Shown here: positions 1 through 8,134 of the stretch, one piece after another
How positions within the stretch are numbered: position 1 is the stretch's first letter
How the letters are laid out: every line of letters begins with the position of its first letter
NCBI GenBank assembly: GCA_934572335.1
Contig: CAKTKU010000004.1
Coordinates: 1-64,000 of the forward strand
Direction: 5' to 3'
Length of the DNA stretch: 64,000 bases
From: an uncultured Oscillospiraceae bacterium
GTDB lineage: Bacteria; Bacillota; Clostridia; Oscillospirales; Oscillospiraceae
Made by a program: the position numbers and the translations under genes
Notes under the pieces: generated by a model
What the model was told of the DNA's origin: nothing
Seen by the model: only the letters and a program-made list of their open reading frames with translations
Databases searched by the model: none

Positions 1-35
1 CTTTCCCTGTATATACTTTAAGTTCTTTTTATTGA

Positions 36-60
36 CCCCCAGTTGAACTGGGGGTTTATT
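36..60 (+). terminator. Rho-independent terminator of an upstream plus-strand gene
   Basis: A 9-bp perfect stem (36-44 with 46-54, CCCCCAGTT/AACTGGGGG) is followed by TTTATTTT on the plus strand. It would end a transcript entering the window from the left; that gene lies outside the window. Confidence 0.8.
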
Positions 61-80
61 TTCGCTAAAGCTCCAAACAT

Positions 81-111
81 AAAGGCTCGCCTCAAACCGA
101 GGCGAGCCTTT
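81..111 (-). terminator. Terminator downstream of glnN
   Basis: A perfect 13-bp inverted repeat (81-93 with 99-111) sits just beyond the glutamine synthetase stop codon. A-rich sequence on one side and T-rich on the other suggest it may work in both directions; its obvious role is to end the minus-strand glnN transcript. Confidence 0.75.
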
Positions 112-121
112 AGTATACTGT

Positions 122-2224
122 TTACACGGAGAACAAAAGCTCCGTAAATGTCGGGTATGGCCAATACTTTGTCGCGGTTAGCAGCTCCAGCTTGTCGATG
201 ACCGCGCGCACTGCGTCGGTCTTCTTCTCGACGCTGTTGTGGTAGTAATCGAGAAGCTCCTCGGGTCTTGCGTTGGGGTTGACGGTCTCTATCGCGGTTT
301 TCAGCTCAACGGTCTTTTCAAGCAGCTCGTCATTGAGAATGCACAGCGCGTTGACGAGTGAGGTCTCGACATGGTGCGTCGCGCCGGGGATCGCGGCGAA
401 CTTTGCCGCGATGGTGCTGCACAGCTTCCCCTCATACTCGGACACGGCGCTGATTATCCCGTGCTGCACGATGTCCACAAGTGTTGCGGCCTCGATATGT
501 ATGACCTTGCAGTATTTCTCGATATGAATATCATGGCGCGCCATGATCTCCTCATACGTGTACACGCCCTGCCGGGTCAAAAGCTCAATATTCTTGGGCA
601 TTATGTACGTCGGCAGCGCCTCGGCAGTATTGCGGAGATTTGCAAGCCCGCGGCGCTCCGCCTCGGCGATCCACGCCTTGTCATAGCCGTTGCCGTCAAA
701 AACAATGCGGCGGTGGTCGGTGAACGCTTTCTTTATGATGTCGTGCAGAGCGCTGTTGAAGTCCTCCGCGCCCTCAAGCTCATCAGAAAAGCGGCTGAGC
801 TCGTCCGCCATGATGGCGTTGAGCACGGTGACAGGACCGGCGATAGACTGGCTTGAGCCCGCCATGCGGAACTCAAACTTGTTGCCGGTGAACGCGAGGG
901 GCGATGTACGGTTGCGGTCCGTTGTGTCCTGCGGGATGGCGGGCAGCACGTCCACGCCGATGCGCAGCGTGCGGTGCTCAAGCTCGGAATAGCCGCGCTC
1001 GTCGATTATCGCGTCGATTATCCCCTCAAGCTCCGCGCCGAGATACACGGAAATGATGGCGGGGGGCGCTTCCTGCGCGCCGAGGCGGTGGTCATTGCCC
1101 GCAAAGGCGACGGAGCAGCGCAGAAGCTCCTGATATTCGTCCACGCCCTTCACAAACGCCGCGAGGAACAGCAGGAATGCGGCGTTCTGGCTGGGGGTCT
1201 TGCCGGGAGAAAAGAGGTTGGACCCGGTGTCCGTCGAGAGCGACCAGTTGATATGCTTGCCGGAGCCGTTCACGCCCGCAAACGGCTTTTCGTGCAGCAG
1301 ACAGACCATGCCGTGGCGCTCCGCTACCTTTTTCATCGTCTCCATGACGAGCTGGTTCTGGTCGCTGGCGGTGTTGGCATCGGTATATATGGGCGCCATC
1401 TCGTGCTGCGCGGGGGCAACCTCGTTGTGCTTTGTCTTCGAGAGCACGCCCAGCTTCCACAGTTCCTCATCCAGATCGCGCATATACTCCGCCACGCGCG
1501 GGCGGATAACGCCGAAATAATGGTCGTCCAGCTCCTGTCCCTTGGGCGGCTTTGTGCCGAAGAGCGTTCTGCCGCAAAGGCGCAGATCCTCGCGCTTGTT
1601 GGACATATCGCGGTCAATGAGAAAGTATTCCTGCTCCGCGCCGACCTGCGGCGTTACTCGCGTGACCTCCTCGTCGCCGAAGAGGCGCAGCGCGCGCACA
1701 GCCTCGCGGTTGACGGACTCCATTGAGCGCAGCAGCGGCGTTTTCTTGTCGAGCGCCGCGCCGCCGTAGGAGCAGAACACTGTAGGAATGCAGAGACTGC
1801 CGTCCTTGAGGAAGGCGAACGCCGTGGGGTCCCATGCGCTGTACCCGCGCGCCTCAAATGTTGCGCGAAGCCCGCCCGTGGGGAAGCTGGAGGCGTCCGG
1901 CTCCCCGCATACGAGCTGAGACCCGGAAAAGTCCATTATCACGCGCCCGCCGCCGGCGTTTTTTATAAAGCTGTCGTGCTTTTCTGCAGTGATGCCGGTC
2001 ATGGGCTGGAACCAATGTGTGTAGTGCGTTGCGCCGCGCTCAAGCGCCCAGGTCTTCATTGCGTCCGCGATGTCATTTGCAACCGACAGCGGCAGCGGCT
2101 TCCCGGTTTTGAGACTGTCGCGCCAGCCCTGCATAGCGGCGGCGGGTACATAGCGCTCCATCGCGCGCTCATTGAACACCATACAACCGAAAAGCTCCGG
2201 TATGCGGTTCACTTTCTCTGTCAT
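122..2224 (-). CDS. glnN: Type III glutamine synthetase
   Basis: ATP-dependent synthesis of glutamine from glutamate and ammonia in the cytoplasm. The 700-residue length is typical of the large GSIII class (about 700) rather than GSI (about 440-470). The N-terminus (RIPELFGCMVFNERAMERY) and the segments GAEQEYFLID, KHNEVAPAQHE, NGSGKHINWS and GNDHRLGAQEAPPAIIS match the GSIII catalytic region, with the metal- and substrate-binding Glu and His residues in place. The start is supported by GGAGG 8 nt upstream of the ATG. The gene is monocistronic by layout: a terminator hairpin separates it from the upstream CofE-like gene and another follows its stop. No glnR or riboswitch signal was seen, so regulation is unknown. 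Confidence 0.95.
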   Translation of the reverse strand: MTEKVNRIPELFGCMVFNERAMERYVPAAAMQGWRDSLKTGKPLPLSVANDIADAMKTWALERGATHYTHWFQPMTGITAEKHDSFIKNAGGGRVIMDFSGSQLVCGEPDASSFPTGGLRATFEARGYSAWDPTAFAFLKDGSLCIPTVFCSYGGAALDKKTPLLRSMESVNREAVRALRLFGDEEVTRVTPQVGAEQEYFLIDRDMSNKREDLRLCGRTLFGTKPPKGQELDDHYFGVIRPRVAEYMRDLDEELWKLGVLSKTKHNEVAPAQHEMAPIYTDANTASDQNQLVMETMKKVAERHGMVCLLHEKPFAGVNGSGKHINWSLSTDTGSNLFSPGKTPSQNAAFLLFLAAFVKGVDEYQELLRCSVAFAGNDHRLGAQEAPPAIISVYLGAELEGIIDAIIDERGYSELEHRTLRIGVDVLPAIPQDTTDRNRTSPLAFTGNKFEFRMAGSSQSIAGPVTVLNAIMADELSRFSDELEGAEDFNSALHDIIKKAFTDHRRIVFDGNGYDKAWIAEAERRGLANLRNTAEALPTYIMPKNIELLTRQGVYTYEEIMARHDIHIEKYCKVIHIEAATLVDIVQHGIISAVSEYEGKLCSTIAAKFAAIPGATHHVETSLVNALCILNDELLEKTVELKTAIETVNPNARPEELLDYYHNSVEKKTDAVRAVIDKLELLTATKYWPYPTFTELLFSV

Positions 2225-2250
2225 CGCAAAGTCCTCCGTAAATCAGAATG

Positions 2251-2279
2251 AAAAACACTCATCCCCCTCTCGGGGGATG
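2251..2279 (-). terminator. Terminator between cofE-like gene and glnN
   Basis: A hairpin with arms CATCCCCC/GGGGGATG (2260-2279) is followed on the minus strand by AGTGTTTTTC. It lies between the stop of the CofE-like gene and the glnN ribosome binding site, so glnN probably has its own promoter or depends on read-through. Confidence 0.75.
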
Positions 2280-2293
2280 GTATGCGCGGATAT

Positions 2294-3487
2294 TTATTCC
2301 GCGGTATAGTTATCAAAATAGCCCTGAATGTAGACGATGGGTGTGCCCTTGTCGCCGCTGCCGGATGTGAGATCGCACAGCGAGCCGATAAGGTCGGTCA
2401 AGCGGCGCGGGGTCGTTCCCTCGGACACCATCTGCCCCACGAGGCTGCCGTCCTTCTTCTTTATCTCGCCCTTTATCGCGTCGCGCAGTGCCTCGCCGGT
2501 GAGCGAGGCGAAGTTGTTGTCTGCAAGGTACTTGAGCTTCAGCTCATTTGGCGTACCCTCAAGCCCCGCGGTGTACGCCGGGGAGACCGTCGGGTCCGCA
2601 AGCTCCCATATCTTGCCCACGGGGTCCTTGAACGCGCCGTCGCCGTAGACCATGACCTCCACGTGCTTGCCGGTGAGCTTGAGCATGCGCTGCTGAATCT
2701 CCTCCACGAGCGCCTGACAGTCGCGCGGGAAGAGCTTGACCTTGTCCTCGGTCGCCTTGTTCGTGCCGAGCAGACCGAACTTCTCGTTATAGCCGCTGCC
2801 GTTCACGGGCGCGGTGAGTATATCGTCAAGCCCGAAAACGCGCTCGGCACCGGCAGCCTTGAGGATGCGCTTTGTGCGTTCACGGGTGTGGATGTCGCAG
2901 TTGATGACGTTCTTGGTGTAGTCCAGAACAGCGCGCGCGTCGTTTGCGAAAATGACCTCGACCTCTGCGCCGCACTCACGGATGAGATCGGTGTAATACG
3001 CGACGTAGTCCATGCCGGTGAACGGGTGCTTGGGATAACCGAAGAGCTCACGGTACTTTTCAAGCGTCAGCACGTCGCGGTACGGGTCGATGCCCTTTTC
3101 ATCGAGCATATCCTGCGAGATAAGGTGGTTGCCGACCTCGTCGGAAGGATAAGAGAGCATGAGCACGATCTTCTTTGCGCCATTGGCGATGCCGCGCAGG
3201 CAAATGGCAAAGCGGTTGCGGCTGAGGATCGGAAAAATGACGCCGACAGTCTCACCGCCGAGCTTCGTGCGGACATCCTCCGCAATGTCATCGACCGTCG
3301 CATAGTTGCCCTGTGCGCGGGCGACGATCGCCTCGGTCATCGCGATGACGTCTCTATCGCGGACCTCAAGCTCCCCGTTGGACTGCGCCTGCATAACGCA
3401 GCCGGTCACGATTTCGGCGAGGTCGTCGCCCTCGCGGATAATGGGCGCGCGCAGACCTCTGGACGTTGTACCAACCATTCTTGCCAT
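2294..3487 (-). CDS. CofE-like coenzyme F420-0:L-glutamate ligase family protein
   Basis: The 397-residue protein resembles the CofE/FbiB gamma-glutamyl ligase family (N-terminal GLRAPIIREGDDLAEIV, then DRDVIAMTEAIVARAQGNY, a characteristic CofE start region). CofE adds glutamate to F420-0 with GTP. This protein is much longer than methanogen CofE (about 250 residues), and no other F420 biosynthesis gene (cofC, cofD, cofG/H) is in the window, so the real substrate is uncertain. Such homologues occur in Firmicutes that are not known to make F420. The start ATG has GAGGAG about 12 nt upstream; the ATG three codons in is possible. A sigma-A promoter lies at 3545-3573. Family call fairly sure, reaction not. 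Confidence 0.75.
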   Translation of the reverse strand: MARMVGTTSRGLRAPIIREGDDLAEIVTGCVMQAQSNGELEVRDRDVIAMTEAIVARAQGNYATVDDIAEDVRTKLGGETVGVIFPILSRNRFAICLRGIANGAKKIVLMLSYPSDEVGNHLISQDMLDEKGIDPYRDVLTLEKYRELFGYPKHPFTGMDYVAYYTDLIRECGAEVEVIFANDARAVLDYTKNVINCDIHTRERTKRILKAAGAERVFGLDDILTAPVNGSGYNEKFGLLGTNKATEDKVKLFPRDCQALVEEIQQRMLKLTGKHVEVMVYGDGAFKDPVGKIWELADPTVSPAYTAGLEGTPNELKLKYLADNNFASLTGEALRDAIKGEIKKKDGSLVGQMVSEGTTPRRLTDLIGSLCDLTSGSGDKGTPIVYIQGYFDNYTAE

Positions 3488-3544
3488 AATAAAAGTATAC
3501 TCCTCTGTTATTTATATTGGGATTAAAAGCCGCATAACAGAGAG

Positions 3545-3573
3545 AGTATACTATAATTCAATTCACTTGTAAA
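3545..3573 (-). promoter_or_regulatory. Sigma-A promoter of cofE-like gene
   Basis: On the minus strand TTTACA (3568-3573), a 17-nt spacer and TATACT (3545-3550) lie about 60 nt upstream of the CofE-like start codon. This is a near-consensus housekeeping promoter. Confidence 0.7.
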
Positions 3574-3598
3574 TAAATTTTTGCACTGTCCGATGACT

Positions 3599-4384
3599 TT
3601 AGGAGAGCAGCATACGGTCGTTATCGAGCGCTTTGCCGACGCCGACCTTGAACCGCTCAAGAAGATCATCGACAGTCAGCCCGTTTCGCTCCTCGTTGCC
3701 GACATCAAGGATGATGCGGCCCGAGTCCATCATGAGCGTCCGGTTGCCCAGCTCAAGCGCGGACTGCATGTTGTGCGTTATCATCAGGCACGTCAGCTTA
3801 TTGTCCGCAACGATTTTCTTCGTCAGCTCCAGCACCTTTTCCGCCGTGCCGGGGTCGAGCGCCGCGGTGTGCTCATCGAGCAGCAGAAGCTTCGGCGGAA
3901 TGACCGTTGCCATCATCAGCGTCAGCGCCTGACGCTGTCCGCCTGAGAGCAGCCCGACCGGCTGGCGGAGCCTGTCCTCAAGCCCCATACCGAGCTGGGA
4001 GAGCTTTTCGCGGAAAAGCTCTCTGTCGGCGCTGCCGACATGGGCGAACCATCCGCCGTGTCCGGCGGCGAGGGCGAGGTTTTCCTCTATCGTCATGCCC
4101 GGCGCACTGCCGGACATGGGGTCCTGAAACAGCCGGCCTATCCGCCGCGCGCGCTTATATTCCGGCAGGAAGGTAATATCCTCGCCGTCGAGCGTTATGG
4201 AGCCGGAGTCGGTGAAGAAGCTGCCGGCAATGGCGTTGAAGAGCGTGGACTTTCCCGCGCCGTTCGCGCCGATGATCGTGACAAAATCACCGGGGGCGAG
4301 ATGGAGCGAGAGATCGGTCAGCGCCTTTTTCTCGTTGACCGTGCCGGGATTGAAGGTCTTGGATATATGGGATATCTTCAGCAT
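3599..4384 (-). CDS. ABC transporter ATP-binding protein (amino-acid-type importer)
   Basis: The 261-residue cytoplasmic ATPase energises the importer formed with the two upstream genes. Walker A GANGAGKST, signature LLSGGQRQAL, Walker B LLLLDEHTAAL and the switch-His region MITHNM are all present. The protein resembles the ATPase of the family that includes the proposed tryptophan importer TrpXYZ. The gene overlaps the permease stop by 7 nt, so the two are co-transcribed from the T-box-controlled promoter at 6822-6850. No accessory domain is visible. The substrate cannot be read from this subunit. Confidence 0.9.
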   Translation of the reverse strand: MLKISHISKTFNPGTVNEKKALTDLSLHLAPGDFVTIIGANGAGKSTLFNAIAGSFFTDSGSITLDGEDITFLPEYKRARRIGRLFQDPMSGSAPGMTIEENLALAAGHGGWFAHVGSADRELFREKLSQLGMGLEDRLRQPVGLLSGGQRQALTLMMATVIPPKLLLLDEHTAALDPGTAEKVLELTKKIVADNKLTCLMITHNMQSALELGNRTLMMDSGRIILDVGNEERNGLTVDDLLERFKVGVGKALDNDRMLLS

Positions 4385-5307
4385 GAGCTCGTTTCTCCTT
4401 TCCCCATGCGCCGCTTGAGCAGCGGCATCTGCCGGTGCAGATACGGGATGGATATCGCAAGCACAACTATCACCGAGGAGACAAGCTTGAGCATAAATGC
4501 GGGCATATTCAGTCTCAGTGCAACGGTGTACACAAGGCGGAAGATGACAGCGCCAAGCACAACGCCGACCGCGCGTTTGAATACGCCGCCGCGGCCCATA
4601 ACGGTGCTGCCGATGAGCAGCGATGCCAGCGCTATTGTGACCATGCCGGTGCCGAGGTTGATGTCCACGGCCTTCTGCGCCTGTGCCATAAGGCAGCCAG
4701 ACAGCGCCGTGAGCGAGTTTGCGACGCAGAGCCCAACCGTGGTGGTGAACGCGGGGTTAATGGACGACGAGCGCACCATTATGGGGTTATCCCCCGTCGC
4801 GCGGATGGCGAGACCCAGCCGCGTGCGCAGGAAAAGCGTGAGCAGTATGAGCGCCAGAATGACCGCCGCGCCGGAAACAACAAGCTTGTAGCTGCCCGCG
4901 AACGCGGTGTCGGCGAGCGCCGCCTTTGCCGCGGTGTAGACCGTGTCCGCCTTGTTGAGGTTGAGCAGCGACGAGCCGCCCATCACGGCAATATTAATGG
5001 AATAGAGCGCTGTATTGACGATGATGCCCGCGAGAAGGCTGTTGACGCCCATGCGCGTTTGCAGCAGCGCCACGATAAAGCCCGAGCACACGCCCGCCGT
5101 CATTGCCGCGCCCAGCGACAGCCACGGATGACCCGCGAGGGCGACGATGGCACCGACGGCGGCGCCAAGAGTGAAGCAGCCGTCGGTGGACATATCGCAG
5201 ACATTGAGCATTGAATAGCTCAGATACAGCGCCAGCGCGGTCAATGAGCAGGTCAACCCCAGCTCAAGCGCCGTCTGACCAAGGGAGAGCAGCGTGGAGA
5301 TATCCAT
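4378..5307 (-). CDS. ABC transporter permease (amino-acid-type importer)
   Basis: A 309-residue polytopic membrane protein with hydrophobic segments throughout (for example LALYLSYSMLNVCDMSTDGCFTLG near the N-terminus) and the charged TRLGLAIRATGDNP cytoplasmic loop typical of branched-chain/ribose-type permeases, where the ATPase docks. Only one permease gene is present, so the channel is presumably a homodimer. It lies 10 nt downstream of the substrate-binding protein and overlaps the ATPase gene, making a three-gene operon. Known members of this permease group work with substrate-binding proteins of the PF04392 type. Confidence 0.88.
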   Translation of the reverse strand: MDISTLLSLGQTALELGLTCSLTALALYLSYSMLNVCDMSTDGCFTLGAAVGAIVALAGHPWLSLGAAMTAGVCSGFIVALLQTRMGVNSLLAGIIVNTALYSINIAVMGGSSLLNLNKADTVYTAAKAALADTAFAGSYKLVVSGAAVILALILLTLFLRTRLGLAIRATGDNPIMVRSSSINPAFTTTVGLCVANSLTALSGCLMAQAQKAVDINLGTGMVTIALASLLIGSTVMGRGGVFKRAVGVVLGAVIFRLVYTVALRLNMPAFMLKLVSSVIVVLAISIPYLHRQMPLLKRRMGKGETSSC

Positions 5308-5317
5308 TGCTCAAGCC

Positions 5318-6418
5318 TCAGCCCTGAGCATCGCCGAAGCTCTCGGCGATGGTGATCTCTTTCACGCTGGTGCAGAGGGGGGCGAACTTTGCCTCGACCT
5401 CGGCAAAGTCAAGACCAAGCTCCGCGCAGATCTCAGTGTTGACAGTCGCGGTGCCGTTGTCGAAGGTCTTGACGGGGGTGGTGGCAGTATCAGCGCCGTT
5501 GATGAGAATGTCGGCAACCATGTCGGCGGTCTCAACGCCGAGGTTTGCGTAGTCAACACCGTAGCCGAGGAACGCACCGTTGAGGGCGAAGGAGTCAGCA
5601 CCGGTGAACTGAGGGATGCCGGCCGCGGCGAACTTCTCGTAGATGGACAGCTCTGCGGTCATGACGGTATTGTCCTGCGGGGTGAAGACCGCGTCGACGC
5701 CGTCTGCAATGAGAGCGTCAGCCGCGAGCATGACCTCATCGGTCGTGGTGCCGGTGCGCTCGACGTACTCTATGCCGAGTTCGTCAAGGTGTGCCTTCGC
5801 GGCGGCGATAGCAGTGGCGGAGGAGTCCTGACCCTGGTCGTAGAGGAGACCGATCTTGCTTGCGTCGGGATTGAGCGCAAAGATGAGGTTCATGACGGCG
5901 GTGGTGTCAAGGTAGTCGGAAGTGCCGGTGATGTTCGCGCCGGGGGCTTCAAGAGACTCGACAAGACCAGCGGCAACAGGGTCAGACACGGCGGAGAACA
6001 CAACGGGGGTGCCGCTGTCCTCGGTCGCGGTCTGCATACGCATGGCGACAGGCGTCGCAACGCCGATCATGAGGTCGACCTTGTCCGCGAGGAAGTCGGC
6101 GATTATCTGCTCCATGACGCTCGCGTCGGCGTTGCAGTTATCGTAAAGCACGTTGAATGTTACGCCCTGCTCCTCGCCTATCTCGGCAAGGCGGGACTGG
6201 ATGTTCTCAACTATCTGGTTGAGAGATGCGTCGTCGACGTAGTTGCAGAGACCGACGGTGTACACGGTGCCGCTCTCTTCCGCGGGGGCGGCGCTCTCGG
6301 CGGCGGGTTCGGCTGCTGCGGGAGCGGTAGTTGCGGTGCTGCCGCATGCGGCGAGAGCCAGACACATTACTGCGGAGAGAAGTGCGGCGATAGTTTTGCG
6401 GATAGTGATGTTTTTCAT
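5318..6418 (-). CDS. ABC transporter substrate-binding lipoprotein (PF04392 type)
   Basis: A 366-residue lipoprotein with N-terminal signal MKNITIRKTIAALLSAVMCL, lipobox LAAC and a low-complexity Ala/Glu linker. The body (VGLCNYVDDASLNQIVENIQ, DSGTPVVFSAVSDPVAAGLV, GVDAVFTPQDNTVM) matches the periplasmic-binding-like family of uncharacterised and TrpX-type importers. The start is set at the ATG at 6418, which has GGAGG 8 nt upstream; an in-frame ATG five codons earlier lies inside that ribosome binding site. It is the first gene after a T-box leader, so expression should rise when one particular tRNA is uncharged; the ligand is then probably that amino acid or a precursor. Confidence 0.88.
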   Translation of the reverse strand: MKNITIRKTIAALLSAVMCLALAACGSTATTAPAAAEPAAESAAPAEESGTVYTVGLCNYVDDASLNQIVENIQSRLAEIGEEQGVTFNVLYDNCNADASVMEQIIADFLADKVDLMIGVATPVAMRMQTATEDSGTPVVFSAVSDPVAAGLVESLEAPGANITGTSDYLDTTAVMNLIFALNPDASKIGLLYDQGQDSSATAIAAAKAHLDELGIEYVERTGTTTDEVMLAADALIADGVDAVFTPQDNTVMTAELSIYEKFAAAGIPQFTGADSFALNGAFLGYGVDYANLGVETADMVADILINGADTATTPVKTFDNGTATVNTEICAELGLDFAEVEAKFAPLCTSVKEITIAESFGDAQG

Positions 6419-6514
6419 TGGTTTTTCCTCCATTTTCGGTTCTGTGACCGTTATTTTGATTTCGGGCGGAGATGGAGGGGCCGCTGCCGACGGCCTTGAT
6501 TTGAAGTGTGGGAA

Positions 6515-6560
6515 ATAAAAAACAGCCCCCTGTCCCTACATGGGACAAGAGCTGCACACT
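6515..6560 (-). terminator. T-box regulated terminator hairpin
   Basis: On the minus strand a long hairpin (CAGCTCTTGTCCC pairing with GGGACAGGGGGCTG, loop ATGTA) is followed by TTTTTTATTT. It is the terminator arm of the T-box leader and competes with the antiterminator that contains the T-box sequence at 6563-6579. Confidence 0.85.
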
Positions 6561-6815
6561 CCTGCGATACCACCCAAATTGACGCTTTTGATATAAAAAC
6601 GTCCGCTCGCTTACACGTACCATCATACGTGCCCCAATAAGGTAACGGTTCGGGTTTCCGTCGGCATCTACTGAGGCTTGCGCCCGTTCAAACCGCCCTC
6701 CGAAGTCCATTCAGCCCGCACCGCACGACCGTGATCACACCACCCACGGCTCTCTGTACAGCGGCTTACGCAAGCCTACTACTCTTCATCACAGGTTTAA
6801 CTGCTTTTGAATTAT
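6515..6815 (-). ncRNA. T-box riboswitch leader
   Basis: About 300 nt between a sigma-A promoter and the binding-protein gene hold the T-box hallmarks on the minus strand: GATGAAGAG near the 5' end; a stem I with AGGCTT/AAGCCT and AGCCGC/GCGGTT helices and the distal AGAGAGCC motif; GTAG...ACGG...CCGTTA of the middle hairpin; the T-box GGGTGGTATCGC (6563-6579); and the terminator. The specifier region reads GAACGGGCGC. By comparison with glyQS leaders the triplet after GAA-N would be GGG, but the base expected to pair with the tRNA discriminator is U, implying A73, which bacterial tRNA-Gly (U73) lacks; CGG (Arg) or GCG (Ala) are alternatives. The element is certain, its tRNA is not. Confidence 0.92.
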
Positions 6816-6821
6816 GCGCTA

Positions 6822-6850
6822 ATTATAGCCATGTCTGCCACCGGTGTCAA
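6822..6850 (-). promoter_or_regulatory. Consensus promoter of T-box/ABC operon
   Basis: TTGACA (6845-6850), a 17-nt spacer and TATAAT (6822-6827) on the minus strand: perfect sigma-A hexamers and spacing. Transcription should begin near 6815, at the start of the T-box leader. Confidence 0.9.
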
Positions 6851-6922
6851 GCGTCATTTTTCCCCAAAATGCAAATGCGCGCACGCTGATAATTTCGTGA
6901 AACATGACAATTTAACGCGGCA

Positions 6923-6959
6923 AAGCAGGACAAGGGATAGGCTCTCCCCTGCCCTGCTT
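6923..6959 (-). terminator. Probable terminator after cotJC
   Basis: An imperfect hairpin (AGCAGG...CCTGCT core with an inner GGG/CCC helix) lies 20 nt beyond the cotJC stop. On the minus strand the 3' arm ends in a short T run (CTGCTTTG), so it is a modest terminator. Confidence 0.5.
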
Positions 6960-6978
6960 ATTATATGCGCGCTGCTTT

Positions 6979-7575
6979 CTAGCGGTCGAACGCCGGATTG
7001 ACGGCGTAGATGTTTTTCTTATCCATCCTGTCCATCGCGAGGCGCAGTCCCTCGCCGAAGCGTTGGTAATGGACGATCTCGCGCTCGCGCAGGAAGCGTA
7101 TAACGTCGTTCACGTCCGGGTCGTCGCAGAGGCGGAGAATATTGTCGTATGTCACGCGCGCCTTCTGCTCGGCGCTCATGTTCTCGTTGAGGTCGGCGAT
7201 AACATCGCCCGTGACAGCCATGCCGGACGCATCCCACGGCGTGCCGGACGCTGCCTGCGGGTACACCCCGGCGGTGTGGTCGACAAAATACGTGTCGAAT
7301 CCGGCCTTCCTGATTTCATTGGGCGTCATGTCGCGCGTGAGCTGATGGACGATCGTGCCTATCATCTCTAGATGCCCAAGCTCCTCCGTGCCGATGTCCG
7401 TCAGCAGTCCTTTCAGCTCCGGATACGGCATGGAGTAGCGCTGGCTGAGGTACCTGAGCGACGCGCCAAGCTCTCCGTGCGGCCCGCCGTACTGCGAAAT
7501 GATGAACTTCGCAAGGGCGGGATTGGTGTTTTTTATCCTTACCGGGTATTGCAGCTTCTTTTCATATACAAACAT
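6979..7575 (-). CDS. cotJC: Spore coat protein CotJC, manganese catalase family
   Basis: The 198-residue ferritin-like protein has the manganese-catalase iron/manganese-binding pattern (GGPHGELGASLRYLSQRY, then GTEELGHLEMI with the E-E-x-x-H ligands) and the C-terminal RFLREREIVHYQRFGE helix holding further Glu and His ligands. CotJC of Bacillus is a spore coat component encoded after cotJA and cotJB, and the same order is seen here with a 3-nt gap, so the assignment rests on both sequence and context. In Bacillus the operon is expressed in the mother cell under sigma-E; no clear sigma-E promoter was identified here. Catalase activity is plausible but unproven. Confidence 0.92.
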   Translation of the reverse strand: MFVYEKKLQYPVRIKNTNPALAKFIISQYGGPHGELGASLRYLSQRYSMPYPELKGLLTDIGTEELGHLEMIGTIVHQLTRDMTPNEIRKAGFDTYFVDHTAGVYPQAASGTPWDASGMAVTGDVIADLNENMSAEQKARVTYDNILRLCDDPDVNDVIRFLREREIVHYQRFGEGLRLAMDRMDKKNIYAVNPAFDR

Positions 7576-7578
7576 CGC

Positions 7579-8019
7579 TCAGCCCTCCGCTTTCCGTTCA
7601 TAGTCCCACGGCCATGGGTCATCGAGCCATACGTATGACGGCATGTCGAGCATATCCGCGTGGGTCAGCGGACCGCAGCGCTGAATGTAGCGCTCCTGTG
7701 CTTCGCGGCGTAGGGCGAGAAACGTCTGATACATGGCGAACGCCTCCGCGTCATCGCGATGGGTGTCGAGATAAAGGGCAAGCTCATGCGCGACAAAGCA
7801 CACGGCCTGAAGCTCCGTCTCGGGTGTTTTGGCGGCGGCGTTGTTGACTATATTCATAAACGGCAGATCTAAGCCGGGAAAAAGTGTACCGCGGGAGAGC
7901 GCTTCGGAAGCCTCATATGCGGGATTCGCTGAGCGCTGCATCGGGACATACGCCGCCGCGAGCGGCGCGTTGTCGGGCAGCGAACCGTATCTGTAAGCAT
8001 CGTCGGACTTTTGTGCCAA
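7579..8019 (-). CDS. Fused spore coat-associated CotJA-CotJB protein
   Basis: One 146-residue reading frame carries both small coat proteins: residues about 25-55 (YVPMQRSANPAYEASEAL, GTLFPGLDLPFMN) match CotJA, and about 70-146 (VCFVAHELALYLDTHRDD, YQTFLALRREAQERY, GPLTHADMLD, WPWDYERKAEG) match CotJB. In Bacillus these are separate genes of about 80 and 87 residues. The two halves are joined without a stop or frameshift, then cotJC follows after 3 nt. The preferred start is a TTG at 8019, since GGGAGG stands 7 nt before it; an in-frame ATG at 8064 lacks a good ribosome binding site and would add 15 residues of unrelated composition. Confidence 0.85.
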   Translation of the reverse strand: MAQKSDDAYRYGSLPDNAPLAAAYVPMQRSANPAYEASEALSRGTLFPGLDLPFMNIVNNAAAKTPETELQAVCFVAHELALYLDTHRDDAEAFAMYQTFLALRREAQERYIQRCGPLTHADMLDMPSYVWLDDPWPWDYERKAEG

Positions 8020-8092
8020 GATAATTCCTCCCTGATGTAAATGAGGGAATACCCCTCGGCACATAATATGTCCGCCGCGGGCAAAACGTTAA

Positions 8093-8118
8093 CCGCCGGG
8101 GCTGAACTGCCCCGGCGG
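8093..8118 (-). terminator. Terminator after ligA
   Basis: A perfect 10-bp GC-rich stem (CCGCCGGGGC/GCCCCGGCGG) with a 6-nt loop lies 16 nt after the ligA stop; on the minus strand it is followed by TTAACGTTTT. It separates the ligA block from the cotJ genes. Confidence 0.75.
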
Positions 8119-8134
8119 TCAATCATGCTGTATT

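Noticed and set aside
2282..3526. A 414-codon plus-strand frame opposite the CofE-like gene
   Set aside because: Its translation is Leu/Val/Arg-rich mirror sequence with no motif; the minus strand has a conserved protein, a promoter and a ribosome binding site.
6661..6720. TGG in GAATGGACTT as a tryptophan specifier of the T-box
   Set aside because: It lies in the upper part of stem I, outside the loop between the two basal helices where the specifier sits, and the discriminator-facing base is U.
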